Shown here: positions 34,189 through 42,926 of the stretch, one piece after another
Layout of the letters: each line of letters begins with the position of its first letter
Position numbering within the stretch: the first letter of the stretch is position 1
NCBI GenBank assembly: GCA_963728935.1
Contig: CAVSMC010000001.1
Location: 620,001 to 684,000 of the forward strand
DNA length: 64,000 nucleotides
Origin: CAVSMC01 sp963728935
GTDB lineage: Bacteria; Pseudomonadota; Gammaproteobacteria; Burkholderiales; Casimicrobiaceae
Direction of reading: 5' to 3'
Program-made: the position numbers and the translations under genes
Notes under the pieces: model-generated
Databases searched by the model: none
What the model was told of the DNA's origin: nothing
Seen by the model: the letters and a program-made list of their open reading frames with translations, nothing else

Positions 34189-35178
34189 ATGACCGGGCAT
34201 GCGGTGGTGATCGCGGGAGGCGGTCCGACTGGGCTGATGTTGGCAGGCGAGATGGCATTGGCGGGCGTCGACGTTGCCATTGTCGAGCGGCGCGCCAGCC
34301 AGGATCTCGTCGGCTCGCGCGCAGGCGGTCTGCACGCACGATCGAGATCCTCGATCAGCGCGGAATCGCCGACCGGTTCCTCTCGCGGGGACAGGCGTTT
34401 CCGGTCGTGCGCTTCCACATCCCGTTGGACATCAGCGACTTTCCCACCCGGCACAACTACGTCCTCGGGCTGTCGCAGAAACACATCGAGCGCATCCTGG
34501 CCGACTGGGTCGGCGAGCTGGCGGTGCCGATCTATCGCGGACGTGGAGTGACGGGCTACGCGCAGGACGACAACGGCGTCGACATCGCGCTGTCCGACGG
34601 TCAGTCGCTGCGGGCCGAGTATCTCGTCGGGTGCGACGGCGGACGCAGCCTTATCCGCAAAGCGGCCGGCATCGAATTCCCCGGATGGGATCCGACGACG
34701 AGCTGGCTGATCGCCGAAGCCGAGATGGTTGAGGCGCCGAAGTGGGGGTTTCACGAGGATGCGCTCGGCAGCCATGCCATCGCTCGGGGGGATGGCGGAA
34801 CGGCGCGGGTCGTACTGACCGAACGGCAAATCGGACCCGCCACCGAGCCGACGCTGCGCGATGTCAGCGAGGCGCTCGTCGCCGTTTACGGGACCGACTA
34901 CGGGATCCGCAGTCCCACCTGGATCTCGAGGTTCACCGACATGACCCGCCAGGCCGCGGCCTACCGCGAGCGGCGCGTCCTGCCGGCCGGCGACGCCGGG
35001 CACGTGCATGCTCCGGTGGGCGGACAGGGCCTCAATATCGGTGTGCAGGATGCGGGTCCCCAGTCCCACCGCCGTGTTGATTCGCCCCGACGGATATGTG
35101 GCGTGGGTGGGAGACCTGACTCAGCCGGGGCTCGCCGACGCGCTAACCACTTGGTTCGGACCGCCTGCCGCGGCCTAG
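34189..35178 (+). pseudogene. FAD-dependent aromatic monooxygenase, frameshifted and internally deleted
   Basis: Class A flavin monooxygenase remnant. The dinucleotide fold HAVVIAGGGPTGLMLAGEMA is at the N-terminus. The frame breaks near 34336, where loss of four bases in a CGCA repeat separates RAGGLHAR from IEILDQRGIADRF. The second frame contains the VGCDGGRSLIRKAAGI motif and the FAD-ribose motif LPAGDAGHVHAPVGGQGLN. After about 35055 a large stretch is missing, and the family's last segment, VLIRPDGYVAWVGD, ends at 35178. The codon use is less uniform than its neighbours and it abuts an IS remnant, so it was probably acquired and then decayed. Confidence 0.8.
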
Positions 35179-35227
35179 CGCGCCGCCTTCCAAGAACATC
35201 CTGTGAGGAGTTCTTCGGACAGACGTC

Positions 35228-35576
35228 CTAGCCCTGCCAATAGACTTCGACCGCGTAGCCGTCGGGATCGCGGCAACGAAACGACGCGAAACGCTCGCCC
35301 TCGTACCCCGGCTTCGCAATCGGGACCTCGGCGTGCTGCATCGAGGCATGCAGCGCGCGTAACGCCGCGAGCGACGGCATCGCGATCCCAAAGTGAACCC
35401 AGGGAGGCGGCGGCGCGGCATCGGCATCGTTCATCAGCGCCAACAGAAAATCGCGCGATCCGCACAGGAACGTGATGTCGTCGTCCTCGCGGCGCGTCGA
35501 CAGCGCGAACCAACGGCGGTAGAAATCGACCGCGCGCGCGATCGCGAACGTGCAAATGCAGGTGCGTGATATCCAT
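35228..35576 (-). pseudogene. Glyoxalase/VOC family protein, frameshifted
   Basis: From ATG 35576 the start MDITHLHLHVRD is a VOC N-terminus. The continuation ARAVDFYRRWFALSTRRED to the final DPDGYAVEVYWQG lies in another frame. The break is near 35540, where two bases are missing in a GCGAT(AT)CGCG context. The last 71 codons are an uninterrupted VOC C-terminal half with the metal-ligand Glu in YAVEVYWQG. It is a recent pseudogene or a sequence error. Confidence 0.75.
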
Positions 35577-35626
35577 GTCGCGGTTTCCCGAGTAACCGAA
35601 AGTGCGGGCTCAGCCGCGTGGCATGC

Positions 35627-36262
35627 TCAGCCGGCGCCCGAAGTCGTTACGCGCAGCTTGCGACGCATCACCGGCCGCGTTGGCTTGCGGCGAGCGACTT
35701 CGCTGAATCGCGCGCGATCGAACATCGCCTTGCTGCCGAACCATAGCGCGTCGTCATCGCAACGCTTCCCGGACGTCTCGTACGGATACGCCTCGACAAG
35801 CGTTACGCCGTTCGCGCGCGCCCATACGACGGCGGCTTCGAGCAGCGCCTCGGCGACGCCTTGACGGCGAGCCTTGGCGTCGACGAAGAAACAGATGATC
35901 GACCACACCGGCTTGTCGTCGACCGGCTTCATCACCGACGAGCGCGCGAGCCTCAAATAGTCGCCGCGTGGCCCGAGCGATACCCAGCCGATCGGGCGTC
36001 CGTCGCGATAACCGATCAGTCCCGGCACCGAGCCGCGGTCGACCAGCGCTTTGAGCTCGCGCTTGTTCGCTTCGGAACGGGTCAGGCCCGGCGGCAGCTC
36101 TCGTCGCCCGGTGCGCCGGTAAGCCATGCAATAGCAACCGCGTGCGATCGAGGCCCCCGGACGGCTGAAGAGCTCGACCAGGTCGCTCCATCGCGCGGGC
36201 GTCAGCGGCTCGACCGCGAGCGCGGGCGTCGCCGCGCGTTTTCGTCCGGGTCGTGCGCTCAT
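35627..36262 (-). CDS. GNAT family N-acetyltransferase
   Basis: 211-aa acetyltransferase. The acetyl-CoA motif is FVDAKARRQGVAEALLEAA (motif A with R-R-Q-G-V-A) followed by VWARANGVTLVEAYP. The N-terminal part, with GASIARGCYCMAYRRTG, and the final DDALWFGSKAMFDRARF segment are found in a subgroup annotated as GNAT proteins of unknown substrate. ATG 36262 is the start supported by family length. It is divergent from the TctC gene, 78 bp away. Confidence 0.87.
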   Translation of the reverse strand: MSARPGRKRAATPALAVEPLTPARWSDLVELFSRPGASIARGCYCMAYRRTGRRELPPGLTRSEANKRELKALVDRGSVPGLIGYRDGRPIGWVSLGPRGDYLRLARSSVMKPVDDKPVWSIICFFVDAKARRQGVAEALLEAAVVWARANGVTLVEAYPYETSGKRCDDDALWFGSKAMFDRARFSEVARRKPTRPVMRRKLRVTTSGAG

Positions 36263-36340
36263 CGTACGTTTGCTAGGACCGTGCGATTCGTGGCCGATGA
36301 TAGTACGCTTGTCGACACGCTCCACGCCATCGGACCGACG

Positions 36341-37315
36341 ATGAATCGCAAGAACCTCGCGTACTGCATGGTCGTCGCGGCGGCGCTGCTTTGCGAAGCG
36401 GCGGTCGCGCAGACCTTTCCGTCGAAAGCGGTCAAGATCACCGCGCCCTACTCCGCCGGCGCCGGCCCCGCGGTCTTCACGCGCGTCGTCGCCGACAAGC
36501 TGTCGAAGCTCTGGTCGCAGCCAGTCGTCGTCGAGTCGCGTCCGGGCGCGAGCGGGTTCATCGCGATCGAGGCCGTGAAGAGCGCGCCGGCCGACGGTCA
36601 CGAGCTTCTCGTCGTAAGCGATGCGCACGTCGCGATCAATCCCGCGCTCTACAAGAAGCTCCCGTACGACCCGCAGCAGGACTTGCTCCCCGTCGCGATG
36701 CTCTATCACACGCCGTTCTATCTCGCGGTGGCGACATCGGGGGCGCTGCAAACGGTACCGGCGCTGATCGCCACCGCGAAGGCCAATCCGGGCACGGTAT
36801 CGTACGGGTCGTCTTACGTCGGCAGCCCGTCGCATCTCGGCAGCGCCGCGTTCGAATTCATGACCGCCACGAAGATGATCCATGTCCCGTACAAGGACCA
36901 ATCGCAGATGTACGTCGGCATCGCCAACGGCGACGTCGGCTGGGCGTTCACGACGCTGGGATCGGCGCTGCCGCTGATCCAGAGCGGGCGAATCAAGCTG
37001 ATCGCGGTCGCTGCGGCTGAACGCACGAAAAAACTACCGGATGTCCCGACGATTGCCGAGGCCGGCGGCCCGCCGGAGCTGCGCGTCGGCTCGTGGCTTG
37101 CGATCATGGCGCCGCGCGGCACGCCGCCCGAAGTCGTACGCAAGATCAATGCGGACGTGAACCGCACGCTCGCCGATCCGGACGTCGTGCAGCAACTGCA
37201 GACGTTCGGCTTCGATGCGGCGCCGCAAACGCCGGAGGAGCTCGCCGACGAAATTCGCGCCGACGCGAAGAAGTACGCGGAGCTCGTCCGCCGTACCGGT
37301 GCGACGGCCGAGTGA
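36341..37315 (+). CDS. Tripartite tricarboxylate transporter binding protein (TctC/Bug family)
   Basis: 324-aa periplasmic Bug protein. The signal peptide is about 1-23 (MNRKNLAYCMVVAAALLCEA, cut after AVA). The mature start FPSKAVKITAPYSAGAGPAV, the VVVESRPGASGFIA loop, and GTVSYGSSYVGSPSHLGSAAFE are family hallmarks, followed by the YKDQSQMYVGIANGDV region. No TctA or TctB gene is near, as is usual for the expanded Bug sets of Burkholderiales. The ligand is probably a carboxylate; unknown. Confidence 0.93.
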   Translation: MNRKNLAYCMVVAAALLCEAAVAQTFPSKAVKITAPYSAGAGPAVFTRVVADKLSKLWSQPVVVESRPGASGFIAIEAVKSAPADGHELLVVSDAHVAINPALYKKLPYDPQQDLLPVAMLYHTPFYLAVATSGALQTVPALIATAKANPGTVSYGSSYVGSPSHLGSAAFEFMTATKMIHVPYKDQSQMYVGIANGDVGWAFTTLGSALPLIQSGRIKLIAVAAAERTKKLPDVPTIAEAGGPPELRVGSWLAIMAPRGTPPEVVRKINADVNRTLADPDVVQQLQTFGFDAAPQTPEELADEIRADAKKYAELVRRTGATAE

Positions 37316-37399
37316 GCGCCGCGGGCGCGGCCACGTACGCGCGAGAGCGCGCTCGACGATGCGTCGTTGCTCGCGAGCGCCGGGAGGGCGAGTGACGGG

Positions 37400-38107
37400 C
37401 TAGCCGCCAAGCGGCCGCGCGTGCGCGACCGCCGCGTAATACTCCCATGCACGCTCGACGATGTTCGGCTTGAGCTGGTCGTCGACGCGGGCGGCTTCCT
37501 CCGCGCTGTAGGCGAGCACGCGTGCGGCGTCGCCGCCGGCGGCGGCGAGCATCCGTAACTGCAACGCAGCGCTCTCCTCGAGAAAGCACGCAGCGACGGT
37601 GGCGGCGCGCACATCGGCGAGCGCCGTCGTGATGCCATGGCCGCGCATCATCACGGCGACTCCGCCGCCAAGCCGCTGCGCGACGTGATCGCCGAGCTCG
37701 CGCGTGCGAATGAGGCCGACGGATTCGTATTGCGCAACGCCGCCGGCAAATGCGCAACCTTGATTGTGGACGATTCGATGCGGCTGTCCGATCTGCGTGA
37801 GACAGACGCACGCCGGCGGATGCGCATGGACGACGGCGCCCACATCGGGCCGCGCCGCGTACGCGCGCGCGTGGATCCAGAGCTCGCTGTTCGGCGTGCC
37901 TTCGCCGCGGACGACATTGCCGTCGGTGTCGAGCACGAGCAGGCTCGATTCGTCGGCTAAACCCGGCGAGCGGCGCGTGGGAAGAAGGAACGTGTCGGTG
38001 CCCGCAATGCGAGCGCTGACGTGGCCGAACGCGTTGGACAACCCCAGCCGCTCGATGATGCGATTGGCGAGCGCGACGTCGCGCCGCAGCGCCCCTTCAG
38101 TGGCCAT
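37400..38107 (-). CDS. Class II aldolase/adducin family protein
   Basis: About 235-aa zinc-dependent aldolase fold. The metal ligands are visible in VVHAHPPACVCL (His-x-His) and VMMRGHGITTA (His), and the Glu in TPNSELWIHARAY is the likely acid/base. The N-terminal NAFGHVSARIAGTDTFLLP is conserved. It may act as a decarboxylase or aldolase on a hydroxy acid and, with the TctC protein opposite, could serve uptake and breakdown of a carboxylate. The start is uncertain (38107 or 38128; neither has a clear ribosome site). Confidence 0.88.
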   Translation of the reverse strand: MATEGALRRDVALANRIIERLGLSNAFGHVSARIAGTDTFLLPTRRSPGLADESSLLVLDTDGNVVRGEGTPNSELWIHARAYAARPDVGAVVHAHPPACVCLTQIGQPHRIVHNQGCAFAGGVAQYESVGLIRTRELGDHVAQRLGGGVAVMMRGHGITTALADVRAATVAACFLEESAALQLRMLAAAGGDAARVLAYSAEEAARVDDQLKPNIVERAWEYYAAVAHARPLGG

Positions 38108-38195
38108 GAGCAGCGTTCGATGCCGCATCGATGCACGCAGCGACGACGGACACCGGGCCGCCGCTGTGTGGATCGACGATCGAGCGGTTACTTCG

Positions 38196-38612
38196 TTACT
38201 TCAGCTGACCGCGGATTTCGCCGCCGGGATGGGCGGCGCTGTGGACGTTGAAATAGAGCTCGCCGGCCTTGAACGCCTTCATCTGGTCGGCGTTGAGCTT
38301 CGCACCCGCAGGCGCCTTGAACGATTCGCCTTCCTTGGTGAACGGCACGATCACCGGCCCGTTCTTGCCGGCGGCGCCCATATGGATGTGCGCCGCGGTC
38401 GCCTGGATACCCTTCGTCGTGACGGTGCCCGTTACGGCGCCATCGTCGGCAACGCTGATCGACCCCTCGCCGCTGGCCGAACTGGTCACCGGAGGTACTT
38501 CGTTGGTGCCGGACAGCATCACCTTGACGTCGGCGGCGAGCGCGACGCCGCTGCCCAGCGCGGCGGCAGCGAACATCGCCGCGGCAAGCATCGATTTCTT
38601 GGTATTCGTCAT
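38196..38612 (-). CDS. Exported CHRD domain protein
   Basis: 138-aa protein. The signal peptide is about 1-26 (MTNTKKSMLAAAMFAAAALG, cut after ALA). One CHRD domain follows: VMLSGTNEVPPVTSSASGEG, AAHIHMGAAGKNGPVIVPF, and GELYFNVHSAAHPGGEIRGQL with conserved His and Glu. CAGGAGA precedes ATG 38612. CHRD proteins are exported and of unclear function, perhaps metal or copper binding. It is monocistronic. Confidence 0.92.
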   Translation of the reverse strand: MTNTKKSMLAAAMFAAAALGSGVALAADVKVMLSGTNEVPPVTSSASGEGSISVADDGAVTGTVTTKGIQATAAHIHMGAAGKNGPVIVPFTKEGESFKAPAGAKLNADQMKAFKAGELYFNVHSAAHPGGEIRGQLK

Positions 38613-38721
38613 TGCATTCTCCTGGGAGTGTTTTTGAGCCCGACAAGCGTGCGGGAAGATCATTTTACGCGCGGGCCCCCCGCGGCGAACAGGCGAGGCA
38701 TCGATTGAATTCCCCCATGCG

Positions 38722-41700
38722 CTACATGGATCGCCGGTACTGTCCTCCGACCTCGAAGAGCGCGCTCGTAATCTGGCCGAGCGAGCAGACGCGCACGGTG
38801 TTCATCAGCTCGGCGAAGACGTTGCCGTTGTCGATCACGGTCTGCTTCAACTTCGCGACCGCTGCCGGCGCATCGCTTGCGTGACATGCGTGGAAATCGG
38901 CCAGGCGCTTGAGCTGCGACTCCTTCTCCTCGGTCGACGAGCGCGCGAGCTCGAGCTTCTGCGGCACGCTGTCGCAGCGGGGATTGCGGAACGTGTTGAC
39001 GCCGACGATCGGGTAGCTGCCGTCGTGCTTGCGGTGCTCGTAGTAGAGCGACTCTTCCTGGATCTTGCCGCGCTGGTAACCCGTCTCCATTGCACCGAGC
39101 ACGCCGCCACGTTCGGCGATCGCCTCGAATTCCTTCAGTACCGCCTCCTCGACCAGATCGGTGAGCTCGTCGATGATGAAGCTTCCCTGGTTCGGGTTCT
39201 CGTTCTTCGCGAGTCCCCATTCGCGGTTGATGATGAGCTGGATCGCCATCGCGCGGCGCACGCTCTCCTCGGTCGGCGTGGTGATCGCTTCGTCGTACGC
39301 GTTCGTGTGCAGCGAATTCGCATTGTCGTAGGTGGCGATCAGCGCCTGCAGCGTCGTGCGGATGTCGTTGAACGCGATCTCCTGCGCATGGAGGCTGCGC
39401 CCCGATGTCTGGCAGTGGTACTTGAGCTTCTGGCTGCGCTCGTTCGCGCCGTAGCGGTTCTTCATCGCGACCGCCCAGACGCGGCGCGCGACGCGGCCGA
39501 GCACCGCGTATTCGGGGTCCATGCCGCTGCTGAAGAAGAACGACAGGTTCGGCGCGAAGTCGTCGATGTGCATGCCGCGAGCGAGGTACGCTTCGACGAA
39601 CGTGAAGCCGTTCGCGAGCGTGAACGCGAGCTGGCTGATCGGGTTCGCACCGGCTTCGGCGATGTGGTAGCCGCTGATCGACACCGAATAGAAGTTCTTC
39701 ACGTCGTGGTGGACGAAGTACTGCTGGATGTCGCCCATCACTTTGAGGCTGAACTCGGTCGAGAAGATGCAGGTGTTCTGCCCCTGGTCCTCCTTGAGGA
39801 TGTCGGCCTGCACGGTGCCGCGCACCGTCGACAGCGTCCACGCGCGAATCTTGTCGGCTTCGTCGTCGGTCGGCTCGCGGCCGTTCTCGGCCCGAAACTT
39901 GTCGTGCTGCTGATCGATCGCGGTGTTCATGAACATCGCGAGGATCGTCGGCGCCGGACCGTTGATCGTCATCGACACCGACGTCGCGGGGTCGCACAAA
40001 TCGAAGCCGGAATAGAGCGCCTTCAGGTCGTCGAGCGTGGCGATCGAAACGCCGGAGTTGCCGACCTTGCCGTAGATATCGGGACGGCGGTCCGGGTCGT
40101 TTCCGTAGAGCGTCACCGAGTCGAACGCGGTGGACAGCCGCTTCGCCGGCATGCCGTCGGCGAGCAGGTGAAAGCGTTTGTTGGTACGAAACGCATCGCC
40201 TTCGCCGGCGAACATCCGCGTCGGATCCTCGTTCTCGCGCTTGAACGCGAACACGCCGCCGGTGAACGGAAAGCTTCCCGGCACGTTCTCCTCGAGCTGC
40301 CAGCGCAGAATTTCGCCCTCATCCTCGAACTTGGGCAGCGCGACCTTGGGAATCTTCGTACCGGACAGGCTCGTGTGCGTGAGCGCCGTGCGTATCTCGC
40401 GGTCGCGTATCTTGACGACGTATTCGTCGCCCGAATACGCGGCCTTCGTCTTCGGCCACATGTCGAGGAGCTTCTTCGCGCGCGCGTCGAGCTTCGCCTC
40501 GCGGGCGGCGATGAGGTTGTCGAGATCGCCGCACACGTCGTCCCCGCGTACGCGGGGACCCAGTGTCTTTTCGTCCGCGGCAACGTCGCTGGATTCCCGC
40601 GTTCGCGGGAATGAAGGCGAATCGGCGAGCATTGCTTTCGCCGCGCGCAACTGTTGCCGCTCGCGCGCGAGCTTCGCCTGCGCCGCCGCCCAGCGATGGT
40701 AGTCGCGCACGCTCTGCGCGATGTCGGCGAGATAGCGAGCGCGCGCGGCGGGAACGATCACATTTTGGCCGGTCGAATGACGCGTCGCCGCCGCCGGAAG
40801 CTTCCCTTTAGCGAGCTCGAGGCCTTTATCGGCGAGCCGTGCGGCGATCGCTTGGTACAGGGCGGTGACGCCATCATCATTGAAGCGCGACGCGATCGTG
40901 CCGTAGACGGGCATCTCGTCGGGCGGCGTCTTGAAGCGCTCGTGGTTGCGCTGGAACTGCTTGCGCACATCGCGCAACGCGTCGCTCGCACCCTTGCGGT
41001 CGAACTTGTTGATCGCGACGAAGTCGGCGAAGTCGAGCATGTCGATCTTCTCGAGCTGTGTCGCGGCGCCGAATTCCGGCGTCATCACGTACACCGACAC
41101 GTCGACGTGCGGGACGATCGCTGCGTCGCCCTGTCCGATACCCGACGTCTCGACGATGATCAGATCGAAGCCCGCGGCCTTGCATGCGGCGATCGCGTCG
41201 GGCAGCGCAAGGCTGATCTCGCTCGCCGCGTCGCGTGTGGCGAGCGAGCGCATGTAGATATTCGGATGCGCGATCGCGTTCATCCGGATGCGGTCGCCGA
41301 GCAGCGCGCCACCGGTCTTGCGCCTCGACGGATCGATCGAGATGATCGCGATATGAAGGCGATCGTCCTGGTCGAGACGGAAGCGGCGGACGATTTCATC
41401 GGTGAGCGAGCTCTTGCCCGCGCCGCCCGTTCCCGTCACGCCGAGCACGGGCACCTTCGTCCTGGACGCGGCGGCGAGCAACGCGTCGCGTTGCTTTGCC
41501 GGCACGGTGCCGGCCTCGAGCGCGGTGATCATGCGTGCGAGCGCGCGGGTGCGCGCATGGCGCTCGCCCGACGCGAGCGCATCGACCGGAATCGATGCGT
41601 CGCGCGATACATCGACGTCGCACGCCGCGACCACCTCGTTGATCATCCCCTGCAGCCCGAGCCGCTGGCCGTCCTCGGGCGAGAAGATGCGCGCGACACC

Positions 41701-42060
41701 GTACGCGTGAAGCTCGTCGATCTCGGCGGGCACGATGACGCCGCCGCCGCCGGCGAACACCTTGACGTGCGCGCCGCCGCGATCGCGCAACAGGTCGATC
41801 ATGTACTTGAAGAATTCGACGTGGCCGCCCTGGTACGACGAAATCGCGATCCCCTGCGCGTCTTCCTGCAACGCGCAGTCGACGATCTCCTCGACGGCGC
41901 GGTTATGGCCGAGATGGATCACCTCGCAGCCGGACGCCTGCAGGATGCGCCGCATGATGTTGATCGACGCGTCGTGGCCGTCGAATAGGCTCGCCGCGGT
42001 GACGAAGCGGACCTTGTTCACCGGCTTGTAGACGAGCGACGGGCGGCTCGTGTCGTTCAT
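38722..42060 (-). CDS. icmF: Fused isobutyryl-CoA mutase IcmF with in-frame repeat insert
   Basis: 1112-aa adenosylcobalamin enzyme that interconverts isobutyryl- and butyryl-CoA (or a close analogue). Order: B12-binding domain (about 15-150, DGH at 28-30 supplying the cobalt-ligand His), MeaI-type G-protein domain (P-loop GTGGAGKS 210-217, NKFD 351-354), linker, mutase large domain (about 565-1112, GNSGVSIATLDDLKALYSGF). The linker contains about 29 residues (481-509, SPSFPRTRESS through LGPRVRGDD) translated from palindromic repeat copy C. Without it the length matches known IcmF (about 1085-1095). The frame is intact on both sides. A LiuR-like palindrome lies 125 bp upstream. Confidence 0.95.
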   Translation of the reverse strand: MNDTSRPSLVYKPVNKVRFVTAASLFDGHDASINIMRRILQASGCEVIHLGHNRAVEEIVDCALQEDAQGIAISSYQGGHVEFFKYMIDLLRDRGGAHVKVFAGGGGVIVPAEIDELHAYGVARIFSPEDGQRLGLQGMINEVVAACDVDVSRDASIPVDALASGERHARTRALARMITALEAGTVPAKQRDALLAAASRTKVPVLGVTGTGGAGKSSLTDEIVRRFRLDQDDRLHIAIISIDPSRRKTGGALLGDRIRMNAIAHPNIYMRSLATRDAASEISLALPDAIAACKAAGFDLIIVETSGIGQGDAAIVPHVDVSVYVMTPEFGAATQLEKIDMLDFADFVAINKFDRKGASDALRDVRKQFQRNHERFKTPPDEMPVYGTIASRFNDDGVTALYQAIAARLADKGLELAKGKLPAAATRHSTGQNVIVPAARARYLADIAQSVRDYHRWAAAQAKLARERQQLRAAKAMLADSPSFPRTRESSDVAADEKTLGPRVRGDDVCGDLDNLIAAREAKLDARAKKLLDMWPKTKAAYSGDEYVVKIRDREIRTALTHTSLSGTKIPKVALPKFEDEGEILRWQLEENVPGSFPFTGGVFAFKRENEDPTRMFAGEGDAFRTNKRFHLLADGMPAKRLSTAFDSVTLYGNDPDRRPDIYGKVGNSGVSIATLDDLKALYSGFDLCDPATSVSMTINGPAPTILAMFMNTAIDQQHDKFRAENGREPTDDEADKIRAWTLSTVRGTVQADILKEDQGQNTCIFSTEFSLKVMGDIQQYFVHHDVKNFYSVSISGYHIAEAGANPISQLAFTLANGFTFVEAYLARGMHIDDFAPNLSFFFSSGMDPEYAVLGRVARRVWAVAMKNRYGANERSQKLKYHCQTSGRSLHAQEIAFNDIRTTLQALIATYDNANSLHTNAYDEAITTPTEESVRRAMAIQLIINREWGLAKNENPNQGSFIIDELTDLVEEAVLKEFEAIAERGGVLGAMETGYQRGKIQEESLYYEHRKHDGSYPIVGVNTFRNPRCDSVPQKLELARSSTEEKESQLKRLADFHACHASDAPAAVAKLKQTVIDNGNVFAELMNTVRVCSLGQITSALFEVGGQYRRSM
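40537..40613. repeat. Palindromic repeat, copy C (inside icmF)
   Basis: CCCCGCGTACGCGGGG hairpin, then CCAGTGTC, a middle slightly longer than in the other copies, and TTCCCGCGTTCGCGGGAA. At 77 bp against 73 for copies A, B and D, its length together with the flanks keeps the icmF frame open. It is read on the strand with the frame that yields SFPRTRESS and LGPRVRGDD, the same as in copy A. Confidence 0.92.
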
Positions 42061-42184
42061 GACGGACCTCGCGGCACGCCGGCGCCGTCTGGCGGCGGCC
42101 GGGTCGACTAGCTTAAACCAACGCTCCGGCGGCCGCCGGGAGCGCCGGTCGGCTCCGGCGCCGGGGTCGGAACGGAAAGCTTAG

Positions 42185-42206
42185 TTAACGTTTACGTAAA
42201 CGTCAA
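42185..42206. promoter_or_regulatory. LiuR-like palindrome upstream of icmF
   Basis: ACGTTTACGTAAACGT (42188-42203) is a perfect 16-bp palindrome, extended to 22 bp (TTA...CAA) with one mismatch. The form resembles sites bound by LiuR, a MerR-family regulator of branched-chain amino acid breakdown in proteobacteria. It stands 125 bp before icmF and 98 bp before the DedA gene. No liuR gene is in the window, so the regulator is inference. Confidence 0.6.
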
Positions 42207-42304
42207 TAGCGAATCGCACAGACTCGATTCGAGCTTCCGGACTGCCACGCCGATCGGCCGCTGCTCCCCGGAATCCGTTTCGACGATGATGCTAGGCTCG
42301 CCAG

Positions 42305-42904
42305 GTGACACTCCAGGCGTTCATCGAGCAGTTCGGCTACGTCGCCGTCTTCATCGGCTGCCTGCTGGAGGGCGAGATGGTGCTCGTGCTGGCCGGATTC
42401 GCCGCGCAAATCGGTTACCTTTCGCTGCCCGCGGTGATGGCGACCGCTGCCGTCGCGGGGTTCATCGGCGATGAGATGTGGTTCTTCGTCGGCCGCCGTC
42501 ACGGCGAGCGAATGCTGGCGAAGCTCCCCAGGCTGCTGAAGGCGCGCCCTTACGTCGCGCGCAAGCTCGAGCGCTACGGCACCTGGGTCGTCTTCTTCGT
42601 GCGCTTCGCGATCGGACTGCGCATCGCTTCGCCGGTCATTCTCGGCGCCTCCGGCATGCCACCGTCGCGTTTCACGCCGGCCAATGCCGCCGGAGCGCTC
42701 GTCTGGTCGATCGTGATGGGCGGCGCAGGCTACCTGTTCGGCTCGGCGTTCACCGCCATGCTCGAGCACGCGAAGCGGTACGAGCACATCGCGTTCGCGG
42801 TGATCGGCGCAAGCGTGTTGATCGCCGTCACACTACGCCGCCGGTGGCTGTGGCGGGCCGCGGCACGCGCGCGCGCCGAAGCGGCGGCCGATACGCTACA
42901 GTAG
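42305..42904 (+). CDS. DedA family membrane protein
   Basis: 199-aa inner-membrane protein (VTT/SNARE-associated fold), a family implicated in lipid carrier recycling and membrane homeostasis. It has the conserved EGEMVLVLAGFAAQIGYLS re-entrant segment, GDEMWFFVGRRHG, and FVRFAIGLRIASPVILGASGMP with the functional Arg and Gly residues. It starts at GTG 42305. It precedes an MFS gene by 22 bp in the same direction and may share its transcript. Confidence 0.91.
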   Translation: MTLQAFIEQFGYVAVFIGCLLEGEMVLVLAGFAAQIGYLSLPAVMATAAVAGFIGDEMWFFVGRRHGERMLAKLPRLLKARPYVARKLERYGTWVVFFVRFAIGLRIASPVILGASGMPPSRFTPANAAGALVWSIVMGGAGYLFGSAFTAMLEHAKRYEHIAFAVIGASVLIAVTLRRRWLWRAAARARAEAAADTLQ

Positions 42905-42926
42905 CAGCGCGATCGCCTCATTCGAC

